The position numbers were made by a program, and so were the translations under genes. A stretch of DNA of 64,000 bases, taken from NCBI GenBank assembly GCA_963808725.1, contig CAWEGO010000001.1, positions 434,001 to 498,000 of the forward strand, given 5' to 3'. Origin of the DNA: JAHFUA01 sp963808725 (GTDB taxonomy: Bacteria; Acidobacteriota; Terriglobia; Terriglobales; Acidobacteriaceae). Below the pieces are notes generated by a model. The model was not told the origin of the DNA. It made no database searches and worked only from the letters and a program-made list of their open reading frames with translations. Positions 52,839 through 61,359 of this stretch are shown in pieces; the first letter of the stretch is position 1, and every line of letters begins with the position of its first letter.

Positions 52839-53429
52839 TCACCCCGCCTTGAGGCCATGGTGGATGATATCGGCGTAAGGTCGGCTTAGATCCTTGGTCC
52901 CGAACCCGGACCGCTTCTTCCCGCGATAGAGCTCGTACACCTGGTAGTGGTGGATGGCGGCGGCGACGATGAGGCGGGCTGCGGCAACGGAATCGACCCG
53001 GCGCAGCCGCCGGCGTCGTATGCCGTTATTGATGTGCCCGGCCAGCAGTGCATAGATGGGCTCCAGATCGCCCCAGATGGCCCGAATCGCCCTGCTGTCG
53101 CCCTCGAGGACGGAGTAGAGGATGATCCTGCAGGACATTGGGGCTTGGAACATCGCGTCCGAGATCGTCTCGATGGCGACGCGGATGAGATTGGGACCCT
53201 CCAGCGGCGGGGCCAGGCGGCTCTCCAGTTCCGCTCTGAGCTTGCTGGTCGCGAACAAATGCTTCACGACAGCAGCATGGAGGCGGGCCTTCCCTCCGAA
53301 CAGTCGGAACAAGGTCACCGCGTTTACTTTGGCTCGCCGGGCGATATCGCGAGTGGAAGCAGCCCTGAAACCCCTTTCCGAGAAGACTTGGATTGCCGCC
53401 CGCAACAACCTTTCTCTGGCGTCGCCCAA
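52839..53429 (-). CDS. TetR-family transcriptional regulator
   Basis: 196 residues from a TTG start with GGGGAGGAAG just upstream. The N-terminal HTH is typical: RLLRAAIQVFSERGFRAAST, then RDIARRAKVNAVTLFRLFGG. The C-terminal ligand/dimer domain is unassigned. It lies upstream of the LuxR-type gene on the same strand and divergent from the EPS operon at 53.8 kb. The tandem palindromes in the 369-base divergent gap are possible binding sites for it. Confidence 0.88.
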   Translation of the reverse strand: MGDARERLLRAAIQVFSERGFRAASTRDIARRAKVNAVTLFRLFGGKARLHAAVVKHLFATSKLRAELESRLAPPLEGPNLIRVAIETISDAMFQAPMSCRIILYSVLEGDSRAIRAIWGDLEPIYALLAGHINNGIRRRRLRRVDSVAAARLIVAAAIHHYQVYELYRGKKRSGFGTKDLSRPYADIIHHGLKAG

Positions 53430-53592
53430 GGTCTTCCTCCCCGAGGCTGCAAGGTTCTCGACCCTCCCGGACCGGAGTTGGGATGCCGAGAATTATAGAG
53501 GCTCACCGTTCCAATAACCGTTGCCGGCAAGGAATTTACAAAACTTTAAACGGCGGGTGGGGGATGGTCGGGGCTAGAGGTGATCTTCTCTA

Positions 53593-53633
53593 TTCCCGAT
53601 TAGGGAAAATCGACTCGTTTCCCAATTAGGGAA
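53593..53633. promoter_or_regulatory. Tandem palindromes between TetR and the EPS operon
   Basis: TTCCCGATTAGGGAA (53593-53607) and TTCCCAATTAGGGAA (53619-53633) are two 15-bp palindromes, identical but for one base, 26 bp apart. They lie in the divergent gap (53430-53798), about 165 bases before the EPS antiterminator gene. The rest of the gap holds no other signal I can support. Confidence 0.6.
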
Positions 53634-53798
53634 GGTTTTCTCGCCCGGCCCAAGGGGGGCACCTTGCCCACTGTGGACACTCCCTAGAGCAGCCGGAGAA
53701 ACGGAGAAGCCCTTCGCCGGGGCATCCGCTCTCTTGCCGACGGTCACAGATTCACCATATTGTCGAGCCTTCACTAAGCGCCGCTGTAGGGGGACTTT

Positions 53799-54398
53799 TT
53801 GGCAGGAATGTGCGTTTTCCACAAGTACCGCTGGGAGTCAGAGGGCGAAGCTGTGTGGGGCCGGCGAACGGGAGAAACCTGCGATTTGCCGTCCGCCGCC
53901 GTCGACAAGAAATGGTATGCGGTACATACCCGCTCGCGGCATGAAAAAGTAGTGGCGGCCCAACTGCGCGGTCACGGTGTCGACACCTATCTGCCGCTGG
54001 TGGAGGAGATCCACCGCTGGAGCGACCGGCGCAAGCGGGTTCAGGTTCCTCTGTTTCCCGGCTATGCCTTCATCCACGCGGGTGATTCCGCCGAGACCAT
54101 GGCCACGGTCGCGCAGGTCGCGAGCGCGGTTGGCATCGTGGGCGCCCACCCCGGCGGGTCGCCCATCCCGGACGAGGAGATCGCGACCGTACACCGCCTC
54201 TTGTCCCACAACATACCTTGCGTGAATCACCCCTTTCTGGAGGTGGGCCAGCGGGTACGCATTCGCGGCGGCGCGCTGGACGGCGTGGAAGGGACCCTGC
54301 TGGCACGCAAGGGGGAAAGCTGCCTGGTGGTCTCGATTGAGCTGATCCAGCGTTCCCTGGCGGTCCCAATCGAAGGTTATGACGTTGAAGTTGTCTGA
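53799..54398 (+). CDS. NusG-like transcription antiterminator (RfaH/UpxY/LoaP type)
   Basis: 199 residues. The NGN domain is KWYAVHTRSRHEKVVAAQL with TYLPLVEEIH and VPLFPGYAFI. The C-terminal KOW motif is VGQRVRIRGGALDGVEGTLL. A 35-residue N-terminal extension has no known role. Specialised NusG paralogues at the head of polysaccharide operons help RNA polymerase read through the long unit, so it probably controls the whole EPS operon that follows. The start is uncertain: TTG 53799 has AGGGGGA five bases upstream; ATG 53808 is also in frame. Confidence 0.88.
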   Translation: MAGMCVFHKYRWESEGEAVWGRRTGETCDLPSAAVDKKWYAVHTRSRHEKVVAAQLRGHGVDTYLPLVEEIHRWSDRRKRVQVPLFPGYAFIHAGDSAETMATVAQVASAVGIVGAHPGGSPIPDEEIATVHRLLSHNIPCVNHPFLEVGQRVRIRGGALDGVEGTLLARKGESCLVVSIELIQRSLAVPIEGYDVEVV

Positions 54399-54470
54399 CC
54401 GCAAGCCTTTGGTCGCTGGCCGCGGAGCCGACGCCCTCCCACAAGCAGCACAGCGCTGAGCCAAAGCGAA

Positions 54471-55157
54471 ATGAACCAGCAGCCCGAGAAGCCAATCCAG
54501 GGGGCTGGCTACATCAGCAACCCTGCGCTGCCTGCTCTGCAGCAGCGGCCCCGACCGGCGGCAGGCCTGTTGCTGAAGCGCTCGACCGATGTTTTGCTGT
54601 CAGCGGCTGCCCTGGCTGGGTTATCGCCGCTTCTCCTGCTGGTTGCGATCGCCGTGAGACTGAGTTCACCCGGCCCGGTGATCTATGCCTCCGAGCGTGT
54701 TGGCAGACGAGGACGGATCTTCCGCTGTTACAAGTTCCGCACCATGGTAGCGAATGCTGAGACCCTCAAAGCTTCGCTCCAACACCTCAACCAGCGCGAC
54801 AAGGTGCTGTTCAAGATCGCCAACGATCCGCGGGTGACGCGCCTAGGCCGCTTCCTCCGCAAATACAGCCTGGATGAGCTGCCGCAATTGTGGAATGTTC
54901 TGAAGGGCGAGATGAGTCTGGTGGGACCGCGGCCGCCGCTGGCTGGCGAGATCGAGCACTATGAGGTGCAGCACCTGCGCAGGCTGGAGGCGTTGCCGGG
55001 CATCACCGGCTTGTGGCAGGTGGAAGCGCGCTCCAATCCGTCGTTCGCCCGCTACGTTTCCCTCGATGTCGACTACGTGGAGCACTGGAATCCCTGGCTG
55101 GATGCCAGGATCCTGCTGAAGACGATAGTTGTCGTGCTCGCGGGAACGGGAGAGTGA
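54471..55157 (+). CDS. Undecaprenyl-phosphate sugar phosphotransferase (WbaP/ExoY type)
   Basis: 228 residues. After a Pro/Gln-rich start there is one membrane segment (VLLSAAALAGLSPLLLLVAI), then the Bac_transf domain with CYKFRTMVANAE, DPRVTRLGRFLRKYSLDELP, GEMSLVGPRPP and the C-terminal ALPGITGLWQVEARS. It moves a sugar-1-phosphate from its UDP form to undecaprenyl phosphate on the inner face of the membrane, the first step of EPS repeat-unit assembly. Its stop codon directly abuts the flippase gene. Confidence 0.95.
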   Translation: MNQQPEKPIQGAGYISNPALPALQQRPRPAAGLLLKRSTDVLLSAAALAGLSPLLLLVAIAVRLSSPGPVIYASERVGRRGRIFRCYKFRTMVANAETLKASLQHLNQRDKVLFKIANDPRVTRLGRFLRKYSLDELPQLWNVLKGEMSLVGPRPPLAGEIEHYEVQHLRRLEALPGITGLWQVEARSNPSFARYVSLDVDYVEHWNPWLDARILLKTIVVVLAGTGE

Positions 55158-56462
55158 ATGAGCACCGGCGCCGCCATCTCTTCAGCCTCGCTTCGCCAGA
55201 ACACCGCCTACATGGTTGCGGCGCAGGCGGTGAGGCTGGTGGTGCAGGCTGTCTATTTCTTCCTGATCGCCCGTGTCCTGGGGCCGCGGCAGTACGGCGC
55301 GTTCGTGGCCGTGGTCGCTGCTGTCGGCATCGCATATCCCTTTGTGGGCAACGGCAGCGCCAACCTGATGGTCAAGAACGTGGCGCGCGACCGGCGACTC
55401 CTCCCCGAGTCTCTGGGCAACGCCTTGTTGATGACGCTGGCTTCCGGCTTGCTGTTGAGTGTTCTGGTGGTGCCGGCGTGCCTGGTAGTGCTGGCTTCCG
55501 TTATTCCGCTGTCCGTGATCCTGCTGGTGGTGGCGTCGGACCTGGTGGTGTACCGCTTCGTGGATGTGGCGTGCCTGGCATTCCAATCCGTCGAAAGGCT
55601 GGACTGGACGGCGAACCTGAACGTATTCGCCAGCCTGATGCGGCTAGCTGGGATCGTGGTGGTCTTGCTGCTGGCGCGGCCGACGGTGATCGCGTGGTCG
55701 GTCGCGTATCTGGCAACTTCGGCGGTGTGCGCGCTGGTGGCGATTTATTGCGTGCTCACCCGGCTGGCTCGGCCGGCGTTCAGCGGCCTGGGCCGCATCC
55801 GCGGGGAATTGCGCGAAGGCTTCTGGTTCTCCACCAGCCTGTCGGCCCAGACCATCTACAACGATGTGGACAAGACCATGGTGGCGCGCCTGGCCACGCT
55901 GGACGCCGCCGGCATCTACGCTGCCGCCTACCGGCTGATCGACATCGCCTTCCTGCCCGTCCGCGCGCTGCTGGCAGCGGCCTATCCGAGTTTCTTCCGG
56001 CATGGGGAGGATGGCATCGCTGGCAGTCTCCGCTTTGCCCGGCGGCTCGTGCCCAAGCCGCTCGTGTATTCCGCCGCGGTCGCAGTCGGCATGACCTTGG
56101 CAGCGCCGCTCCTGCCGCACATTCTCGGCGCCGGGTATGCCCGCAGCAGCCAGGCGCTGCGCTGGCTGTCGCTGCTGCCACTGCTGAAGACCTTGCACTA
56201 CTTCGCCGCCGATGCGCTCACCGGCGCCGCACATCAGGCGCTGCGCACGCTGATTCAGGTCATGGTTGCCGGGTTCAATGTTCTGGTTAATCTGTGGCTT
56301 ATTCCCGCGTACTCATGGCGCGGCGCCGCCTGGAGCAGTCTGGCCTCGGATGGCCTGCTGGCGCTGGCGCTGTGGAGCTGCGCCCTGTGGCTGCGAGTTC
56401 GTTCGACTCACTCCACAAGAGTTATCGCACCGAAGCTGCACCCAACGGCGCTGTCATCCTGA
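55158..56462 (+). CDS. Polysaccharide flippase (Wzx-like, MOP superfamily)
   Basis: 434 residues with about 12 to 13 hydrophobic helices. Features include AYMVAAQAVRLVVQAVYFFL at the N-terminus and FWFSTSLSAQTIYNDVDKTM, a typical Polysacc_synt motif. It moves the lipid-linked repeat unit across the inner membrane. The final codons and TGA stop lie inside the left terminal repeat (56453-56466) of the GIY-YIG element. The last few residues (TALSS) are therefore probably element-derived, and the ancestral C-terminus may have been slightly different. Confidence 0.92.
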   Translation: MSTGAAISSASLRQNTAYMVAAQAVRLVVQAVYFFLIARVLGPRQYGAFVAVVAAVGIAYPFVGNGSANLMVKNVARDRRLLPESLGNALLMTLASGLLLSVLVVPACLVVLASVIPLSVILLVVASDLVVYRFVDVACLAFQSVERLDWTANLNVFASLMRLAGIVVVLLLARPTVIAWSVAYLATSAVCALVAIYCVLTRLARPAFSGLGRIRGELREGFWFSTSLSAQTIYNDVDKTMVARLATLDAAGIYAAAYRLIDIAFLPVRALLAAAYPSFFRHGEDGIAGSLRFARRLVPKPLVYSAAVAVGMTLAAPLLPHILGAGYARSSQALRWLSLLPLLKTLHYFAADALTGAAHQALRTLIQVMVAGFNVLVNLWLIPAYSWRGAAWSSLASDGLLALALWSCALWLRVRSTHSTRVIAPKLHPTALSS

Positions 56463-56942
56463 GCGACTGAGGGTTCCCGCCCCGCTTTTGGGGCCCCCGG
56501 CATGCCCGGTGTTGGCGTGCCGGGGCAGAGGGCGGGAGACGGTCGCGAAGGACCTGGGTTCTGTCCATGAAAACGTACGTCGTCTACATCTTGACGAACG
56601 CATCACGACGAACTCTCTACACCGGCATAACCAGCCGCATCGGCCTGCGCGCGTTCCAACATAAACACAAAGTCCACAATGGATTCACCGCCAAGTACAA
56701 CGTGCATCGCCTGGTTTACTACGAGCGCTACTCTGACCCTTGGTCCGCAATTGCTCGCGAGAAACAAATCAAGGGCTGGTTGCGGGCGAAGAAAATTGCG
56801 CTGATTGAATCGGTAAACCCTCGCTGGGACGACCTTACAGGAAACTGGGAAAGCCTGTTTATGCGAGTACAAAACCCAGGTCCTTCGCTCGGGCTGCCCC
56901 GGCTGGTGAAAGCGCCGGGGCCCCACCCTCGCTCAGGATGAC
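56453..56942 (+). mobile_element. Putative GIY-YIG mobile element with nested inverted repeats
   Basis: Outer perfect 14-bp inverted repeats GTCATCCTGAGCGA (56453-56466) and TCGCTCAGGATGAC (56929-56942) mark the ends. Inner perfect 16-bp repeats GCGAAGGACCTGGGTT (56545-56560) and AACCCAGGTCCTTCGC (56873-56888) flank the nuclease gene. Between outer and inner repeats each side has a GC-rich hairpin of its own (left 78 bp, right 40 bp). The 490-bp unit sits exactly between wzx and wzy: its ends supply the wzx stop and a possible wzy ATG. I recall CCTGAGCGAAGCGAAGGA-type repeats as being common in acidobacterial genomes, so copies elsewhere are expected. Confidence 0.7.
56567..56941 (+). CDS. 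GIY-YIG nuclease domain protein
   Basis: 124 residues. The single GIY-YIG domain is visible as VVYILTNASRRTLYTGITS (Y7 and the Y-x-G turn), R28 and H32 in IGLRAFQHK, FTAKYNVHRLVYYE, E65 in AIAREKQIKGW and N84 in SVNPRWDDL. These are the metal-binding Glu and core residues of UvrC/YhbQ-like nucleases, so it should be catalytically competent. The C-terminal 25 residues (Pro/Gly-rich) are encoded by the right repeat region. It probably cuts DNA for the surrounding element. It interrupts an EPS operon and has no metabolic link to it. Confidence 0.9.
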   Translation: MKTYVVYILTNASRRTLYTGITSRIGLRAFQHKHKVHNGFTAKYNVHRLVYYERYSDPWSAIAREKQIKGWLRAKKIALIESVNPRWDDLTGNWESLFMRVQNPGPSLGLPRLVKAPGPHPRSG

Positions 56943-57003
56943 TTCTTTAGCGTTGTTATTAGCCGAGGCCCTGTTCCCTAGTCGGTTCGGTAACGCGAGA
57001 CCA

Positions 57004-58335
57004 ATGCTGAACCTCATCGAAAAATCCTTTGTCGTGCTGATGTTGCTTTACCTCAGCAGCGGCCTCACCGGCTTTCTGGCGGGCGACTCTCCGTTCAACG
57101 TGTGGCGCATGGAAGACAATCCCCTGTTGCTGGCGATCCAGACGGTGATGTATGCGGTCACGCTCGGGTTCGTGATCCTGCATTGGCGGAAGTTCATGAG
57201 CGCACTGCGAGCGGGCGGCTGGGTGCTGGCGCTGGCGCTGTTTGCTTTGGTTTCGACGCTCTGGTCGAGCGACCCGGACTTCACCTTCCGCCGCAGCCTG
57301 GTGGTAATCGCCACCACGATGTTTGGCATTTATTTCGGCTCGCGTTACCAGCTTCCCCGGCAGGTGCGGCTGCTGGGATGGACGTTTATCTTCCTGGCGG
57401 TGCTCAGCGCGGCTTGCGCCCTGTGGCTGCCCCAGTATGGCATCGACCAGCAACTGCACCGGGGCGATTGGCAGGGGATTCTCGGCCAGAAGAACCTGTT
57501 GGGCAAAGCCATGGCGGTCGGGATGATCGTCTTGTGGTCGGCGAAGGGCGTGCTGCCGCGCGTGGTGCGGTTGGCGGGATTATCTCTGTGCGCGGTGGTG
57601 ATGCTGATGTCGGGATCGCGGGCTGGGCCGGTCGTCCTGGCTGCTCTGCTTCTGCTGGTTCCGGGTTATCGCATACTGCGCGCCCGCTTGCCGACGCTAG
57701 TTCCGCTGACCATTGTATTCCTGGCTATGGGTGCGGGCCTCGTGATGCTGGCCGTCGGCAACAGATCTCTCCTGCTGGCGTCCCTCGGCCGCGATGCCAC
57801 CCTCAGCCGAAGAACGGAGATCTGGGCCGCGGTCTGGGCCGCCATCTCCAGCCACCTGGCGCTGGGATACGGGTTCAGCGGATTTTGGGCGGGAATCCAC
57901 GGCGAATCGGCGCGGGTCGCGGCCAGGCTGGGTTTTGTCGCTCGCCATGCCCACAACGGGTTTCTCGACCTGTGGCTCGAACTCGGGATCGCAGGACTGC
58001 TCCTGTTTGTCGCCGGATATCTCCAAGCCGTGGGCAATGGGGTGAAGCTGGTGCGGATGAGCCACGATCGGCTCGCCACCTGGCCGCTGCAGTATCTCGC
58101 CTTCATGTTGCTTTACAACCTGGCTGAAGGACCGATCCTGCGACCGAACAACCTTTATTGGGCTCTGTATGTGGCCGTGGTGGTGTCGGTCACGCAGGCA
58201 GCGCATAGCGGCCAAGCATTGAGTCAGGCCAACGTTCCGCTGGAGAATCTTGAACAACAACCTGGTGATTTACCGCGACGAACTCCTGGGCGCCTCGGAG
58301 ACTTTCATCCTGAGGCAGGCCGAAGCGCTGCGTGA
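57004..58335 (+). CDS. O-antigen ligase/polymerase-like membrane protein (Wzy/WaaL family)
   Basis: 443 residues with about ten hydrophobic helices. The central Wzy_C segment has GILGQKNLLGKAMAVGM and LGYGFSGFWAGIHGES, with a large loop containing ARHAHNGFLDLWLELG (the His used by ligases/polymerases of this fold). It polymerises lipid-linked repeat units on the periplasmic side. The frame also has ATG 56938, but that start lies in the terminal repeat of the GIY-YIG element; ATG 57004 (MLNLIEKSFVVLMLLYL) looks more natural. The end overlaps the next gene by 86 bases. Confidence 0.88.
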   Translation: MLNLIEKSFVVLMLLYLSSGLTGFLAGDSPFNVWRMEDNPLLLAIQTVMYAVTLGFVILHWRKFMSALRAGGWVLALALFALVSTLWSSDPDFTFRRSLVVIATTMFGIYFGSRYQLPRQVRLLGWTFIFLAVLSAACALWLPQYGIDQQLHRGDWQGILGQKNLLGKAMAVGMIVLWSAKGVLPRVVRLAGLSLCAVVMLMSGSRAGPVVLAALLLLVPGYRILRARLPTLVPLTIVFLAMGAGLVMLAVGNRSLLLASLGRDATLSRRTEIWAAVWAAISSHLALGYGFSGFWAGIHGESARVAARLGFVARHAHNGFLDLWLELGIAGLLLFVAGYLQAVGNGVKLVRMSHDRLATWPLQYLAFMLLYNLAEGPILRPNNLYWALYVAVVVSVTQAAHSGQALSQANVPLENLEQQPGDLPRRTPGRLGDFHPEAGRSAA

Positions 58336-59395
58336 GTTCCGCCCGGTCTATGTGGGATTGCGCTGGGTCGAAGGCTTGCGCGTTCCCGCGGAACGCTGCG
58401 AGTTGCTGGTCGAGCCCGGCCGGATGAACCGGGCGCGGCGGCTTTTCTGCGAAGTGTTCGGGCCGAGTGAGCGTCAGGCGGCTCGCGTACGCGCCCTCTC
58501 CCCGGCGCTCGTCCACGCTCACTTCGGTCCGGACGCCACCCACGCCATGCCGCTGGCGCGGGCTCTCGGCGTGCCCCTGCTGGTGACGCATCACGGTTAC
58601 GACGTCACGACCGAAGACCAGGCGCTGGCGCGGTCGCCGTGCCTGCACTTCTACCTCAAGCGACGCGCGCGCCTCTACCGGGCGGCGGCGCTCGTACTCT
58701 GTGTTTCGCAGTTCGTGCGCGAGAAAGCCGTGCGCAAAGGTGCCCCACCGCACAAGACGCTGGTTCACTACATCGGGATCGACACCGCCTGCTTTACTCC
58801 CCATCCGTCGGTTACGCGCTCCGACACTGTATTGTTCGTGGGCCGACTGGTGGAAAACAAAGGATGCGAGCAGTTGCTGCATGCCATGCGCCTGGTGCAG
58901 CGCGCGCTTCCTGAGTGCCGGCTGGTGATCATCGGAGACGGGCCACTGCGGCCTCGCCTCGAGCAAACCGCGCGCGAACTGGCCCTGCACCACGTGAGCT
59001 TCCTCTCCACCCAACCCGCCGGCCTGGTCCGATATTGGATGAACCGGGCGCGCGTGTTCTGCGTGCCCAGCGTGACCGTCGATTCGGGCGCTTCCGAAGG
59101 GTTTGGAATGGTGTTTGCCGAGGCTCAGGCCATGGGGCTGCCGGTCGCCAGCTTCACGACCGGAGGCATCCCCGAAGCGGTGCTCCATGGCAAGACTGGC
59201 CTGCTGGCGCGCGAACGCGATACTGCGGGGCTGGCTCAGAACATCATCGCCCTGCTAAGCGATAGTTCGATGTGGGAGCGCTTCAGCGACGCCGGGCGAC
59301 GGCGGGCGCGCGAGCTGTTCGACCTCCGCCGCCAGACCGCGGCGCTCGAAGATATTTACCGCGCCGTCTTGCACCGCGACGTAGTTGCAGCCTAA
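58250..59395 (+). CDS. Glycosyltransferase family 4
   Basis: 381 residues with a GT-B fold. The N-terminal half contains SPALVHAHFGPDATHAMPLA and TTEDQAL. The C-terminal half has VLFVGRLVENKGCEQLLHAM and the E-x7-E motif in SEGFGMVFAEAQAMGLPVAS followed by GGIPEAVLHGKTGLLA. It adds a sugar from an NDP donor with retention of configuration in the cytoplasm, during repeat-unit assembly. The TTG start is preceded by GGAG five bases away and overlaps the upstream gene, so translation is coupled. The sugar is unknown. Confidence 0.92.
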   Translation: MNNNLVIYRDELLGASETFILRQAEALREFRPVYVGLRWVEGLRVPAERCELLVEPGRMNRARRLFCEVFGPSERQAARVRALSPALVHAHFGPDATHAMPLARALGVPLLVTHHGYDVTTEDQALARSPCLHFYLKRRARLYRAAALVLCVSQFVREKAVRKGAPPHKTLVHYIGIDTACFTPHPSVTRSDTVLFVGRLVENKGCEQLLHAMRLVQRALPECRLVIIGDGPLRPRLEQTARELALHHVSFLSTQPAGLVRYWMNRARVFCVPSVTVDSGASEGFGMVFAEAQAMGLPVASFTTGGIPEAVLHGKTGLLARERDTAGLAQNIIALLSDSSMWERFSDAGRRRARELFDLRRQTAALEDIYRAVLHRDVVAA

Positions 59396-59400
59396 GCCTG

Positions 59401-60333
59401 ATGGCCGTCTCTACCACAGAAAGTCCGCTGGTCAGCGCCGTGATTCCCACGCGGCACCGGCCGGGATCGCTCCTGCAAGCGGTGGAGAGCGCGCTGGCGC
59501 AAACCTATGCGGTCGCGGAAGTCGTGGTGGTGATCGACGGGCCCGATGCGGCGACGGAATCCATGCTACAGGCGATTAGTCAGCCGCGAGTGCGCGTGAT
59601 CGCATTGCCGGCGCCGGTCGGTGGTTCGGACGCCCGCAACGCCGGCGTCGCCGCCGCTCGCGGGGAATGGATCGCCTTCCTCGACGATGATGACGAGTGG
59701 CTGCCCAACAAGATCGAGCGGCAGTTGGCGATGTTGCCGCAGACCGGCGACAACGGCGATCCTATCGTGTCGTGCCGGTTTCTCGCCCATACCGCGGCCG
59801 GTGATCGCGTCTGGCCAGACCGCTTGCCACAGCCTTCCGAACCTCTTTGCGAGTATCTGCTGGCGCGGCAGGGCCTTAGTGACAGCGATGGATTCGTGGC
59901 CACACCGACCATTCTGACGCGCCGTTCTTTGCTGTGCCGGGTGCCGTTTCGCAGCGGCCTCAGGAAGCACCAGGATTGGGACTGGATCCTGCGCGCCACC
60001 CGGGAAGGCGCGCGGGTGTTCTTTTGTCCCGAGGTACTGGCAAAGTGCGAAATGCGCACGCGTGCCTCGACCAGTCGCCGCGCCGACTGGCGCTTCTCGC
60101 AGCAGTGGATCCAGCAGAACGCGCAACTGGTGACGCGGCGCGCCTATGCCGGCTTCATCACCACGCACGTTGCCTGGCAGGCCGCCGCCCAGCGAGACTG
60201 GAGAGCCTTCCTTCCCTTGCTCGGCGACGCATGGCGCCATGGCTCGCTGCGCCCTGCCGACCTGCTCCGCTATCTCGGCTTCTGGATGGTGCCCGCAGCC
60301 ACTCGTCGCTGGCTGCATCGTCTGGCGTCATAA
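59401..60333 (+). CDS. Glycosyltransferase family 2 (first)
   Basis: 310 residues with a GT-A fold. VSAVIPTRHRPGSLLQAVES is the N-terminal nucleotide-binding strand, GGSDARNAGVAAARGEWIAF precedes the D-x-D-like FLDDDDEWLP, and RKHQDWDWILRATREG carries the catalytic-base region. It starts six bases after the GT4 gene. It inverts configuration while transferring a sugar to the EPS repeat unit. No membrane helix is present, so it works at the cytoplasmic face. Confidence 0.92.
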   Translation: MAVSTTESPLVSAVIPTRHRPGSLLQAVESALAQTYAVAEVVVVIDGPDAATESMLQAISQPRVRVIALPAPVGGSDARNAGVAAARGEWIAFLDDDDEWLPNKIERQLAMLPQTGDNGDPIVSCRFLAHTAAGDRVWPDRLPQPSEPLCEYLLARQGLSDSDGFVATPTILTRRSLLCRVPFRSGLRKHQDWDWILRATREGARVFFCPEVLAKCEMRTRASTSRRADWRFSQQWIQQNAQLVTRRAYAGFITTHVAWQAAAQRDWRAFLPLLGDAWRHGSLRPADLLRYLGFWMVPAATRRWLHRLAS

Positions 60334-60345
60334 CAACTCAGGCAC

Positions 60346-61359
60346 ATGCCACCGCTGTTCACCATCGGGATGCCGGTTTACAACGCCATGCCGTATCTGG
60401 CGGAAGCGCTAGAGAGCGTGCTGCGGCAGACGTATCCGCACTTTGAGTTGCTGATCATCAACGACGGCTCGCGCGATGAGTCGCTCGAGTACCTGCGCAG
60501 CTTGCAGGACCCGCGAATCCGCATCGTTTCCCAGGAGAACCGCGGGCTCACGGCCACTCTGAACCGCCTGCTGGAAGAAGCGCGTGCGCCGTGGCTGGTA
60601 CGTTTGGATGCGGACGACGTGGCCTCTCCGGAGCGGCTGGCGCTGGTCGCCGGTGCGCTCGAACGCCATCCTGCAGCCGGCATGTTTTACTCGCGCGCCA
60701 GGCACTGCGGACACGTCGGCGCGCTTGCGGCGGCGCGCTCAACCGAAGGCACTCCGAAGGAATTGCGACGACTGACGCGCGCGGGATATCTGCTCTCGAT
60801 CGTTCATTCCAGTGTGGTGCTCAACGTGGCCGAAACGCGCGCGCTCGGCGGATATCGCTTCGACCTTCACATCGAAGACCTCGACTTGTGGTGGCGGATG
60901 GCCTTGCAGCGCGACGTCGTATTTCTCCCGCAGGTGACGGTGCAGTATCGCCTGAACCACGACAGCGTCTGCATCAGCAACCTCCGAAAGTTATCGGCGA
61001 ACACGTTGTTCGCGCAGTACCTCCTGCTGTCGTACCTCTGGGGGTTGGAACCGCAGCCCTACGAAGCTGTGATCGGCGCGCTGAGCGGCAGGGTGGATGC
61101 GAGCCGGCTGGCCTACCGGCAGGAGATGTGGCGGGCTGGGGCGGACCTGAGCGCGCGGCGATATCGTCGGGCGGCGCCGCACCTGGTGAAGGCGGCCGTG
61201 CATTCGCCTGTCCAGTTTCTCCGGCGCGTCAGTTATCCCGTCGGTCAAGGGGTGATGGTTCGCCGCGGAGAAGACCCTCAGCGCTTCCGCCGTTTGCGGC
61301 ACCAGTTGTGGGACGCAGCGGAGCTTTTGGATTCGGGCGCGGCCTTTGAACCAGCGTGA
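60346..61359 (+). CDS. Glycosyltransferase family 2 (second)
   Basis: 337 residues. FTIGMPVYNAMPYLAEALES and LLIINDGSRDES form the donor site, with WLVRLDADDVASPERL (DxD) and the acceptor region FDLHIEDLDLWWRMA (ED motif). The C-terminal 100 residues are helical and Arg-rich, without membrane span. It is separated from the first GT2 by 12 bases and overlaps the next gene by four (GTGA). The two GT2 proteins differ strongly, so they probably add different sugars to the repeat unit. Confidence 0.92.
   Translation: MPPLFTIGMPVYNAMPYLAEALESVLRQTYPHFELLIINDGSRDESLEYLRSLQDPRIRIVSQENRGLTATLNRLLEEARAPWLVRLDADDVASPERLALVAGALERHPAAGMFYSRARHCGHVGALAAARSTEGTPKELRRLTRAGYLLSIVHSSVVLNVAETRALGGYRFDLHIEDLDLWWRMALQRDVVFLPQVTVQYRLNHDSVCISNLRKLSANTLFAQYLLLSYLWGLEPQPYEAVIGALSGRVDASRLAYRQEMWRAGADLSARRYRRAAPHLVKAAVHSPVQFLRRVSYPVGQGVMVRRGEDPQRFRRLRHQLWDAAELLDSGAAFEPA

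Noticed and set aside
55013..56290. 425-residue + strand frame overlapping wzx
   Set aside because: Rich in Arg/Gly/Ala without motifs; the wzx frame has conserved membrane topology.
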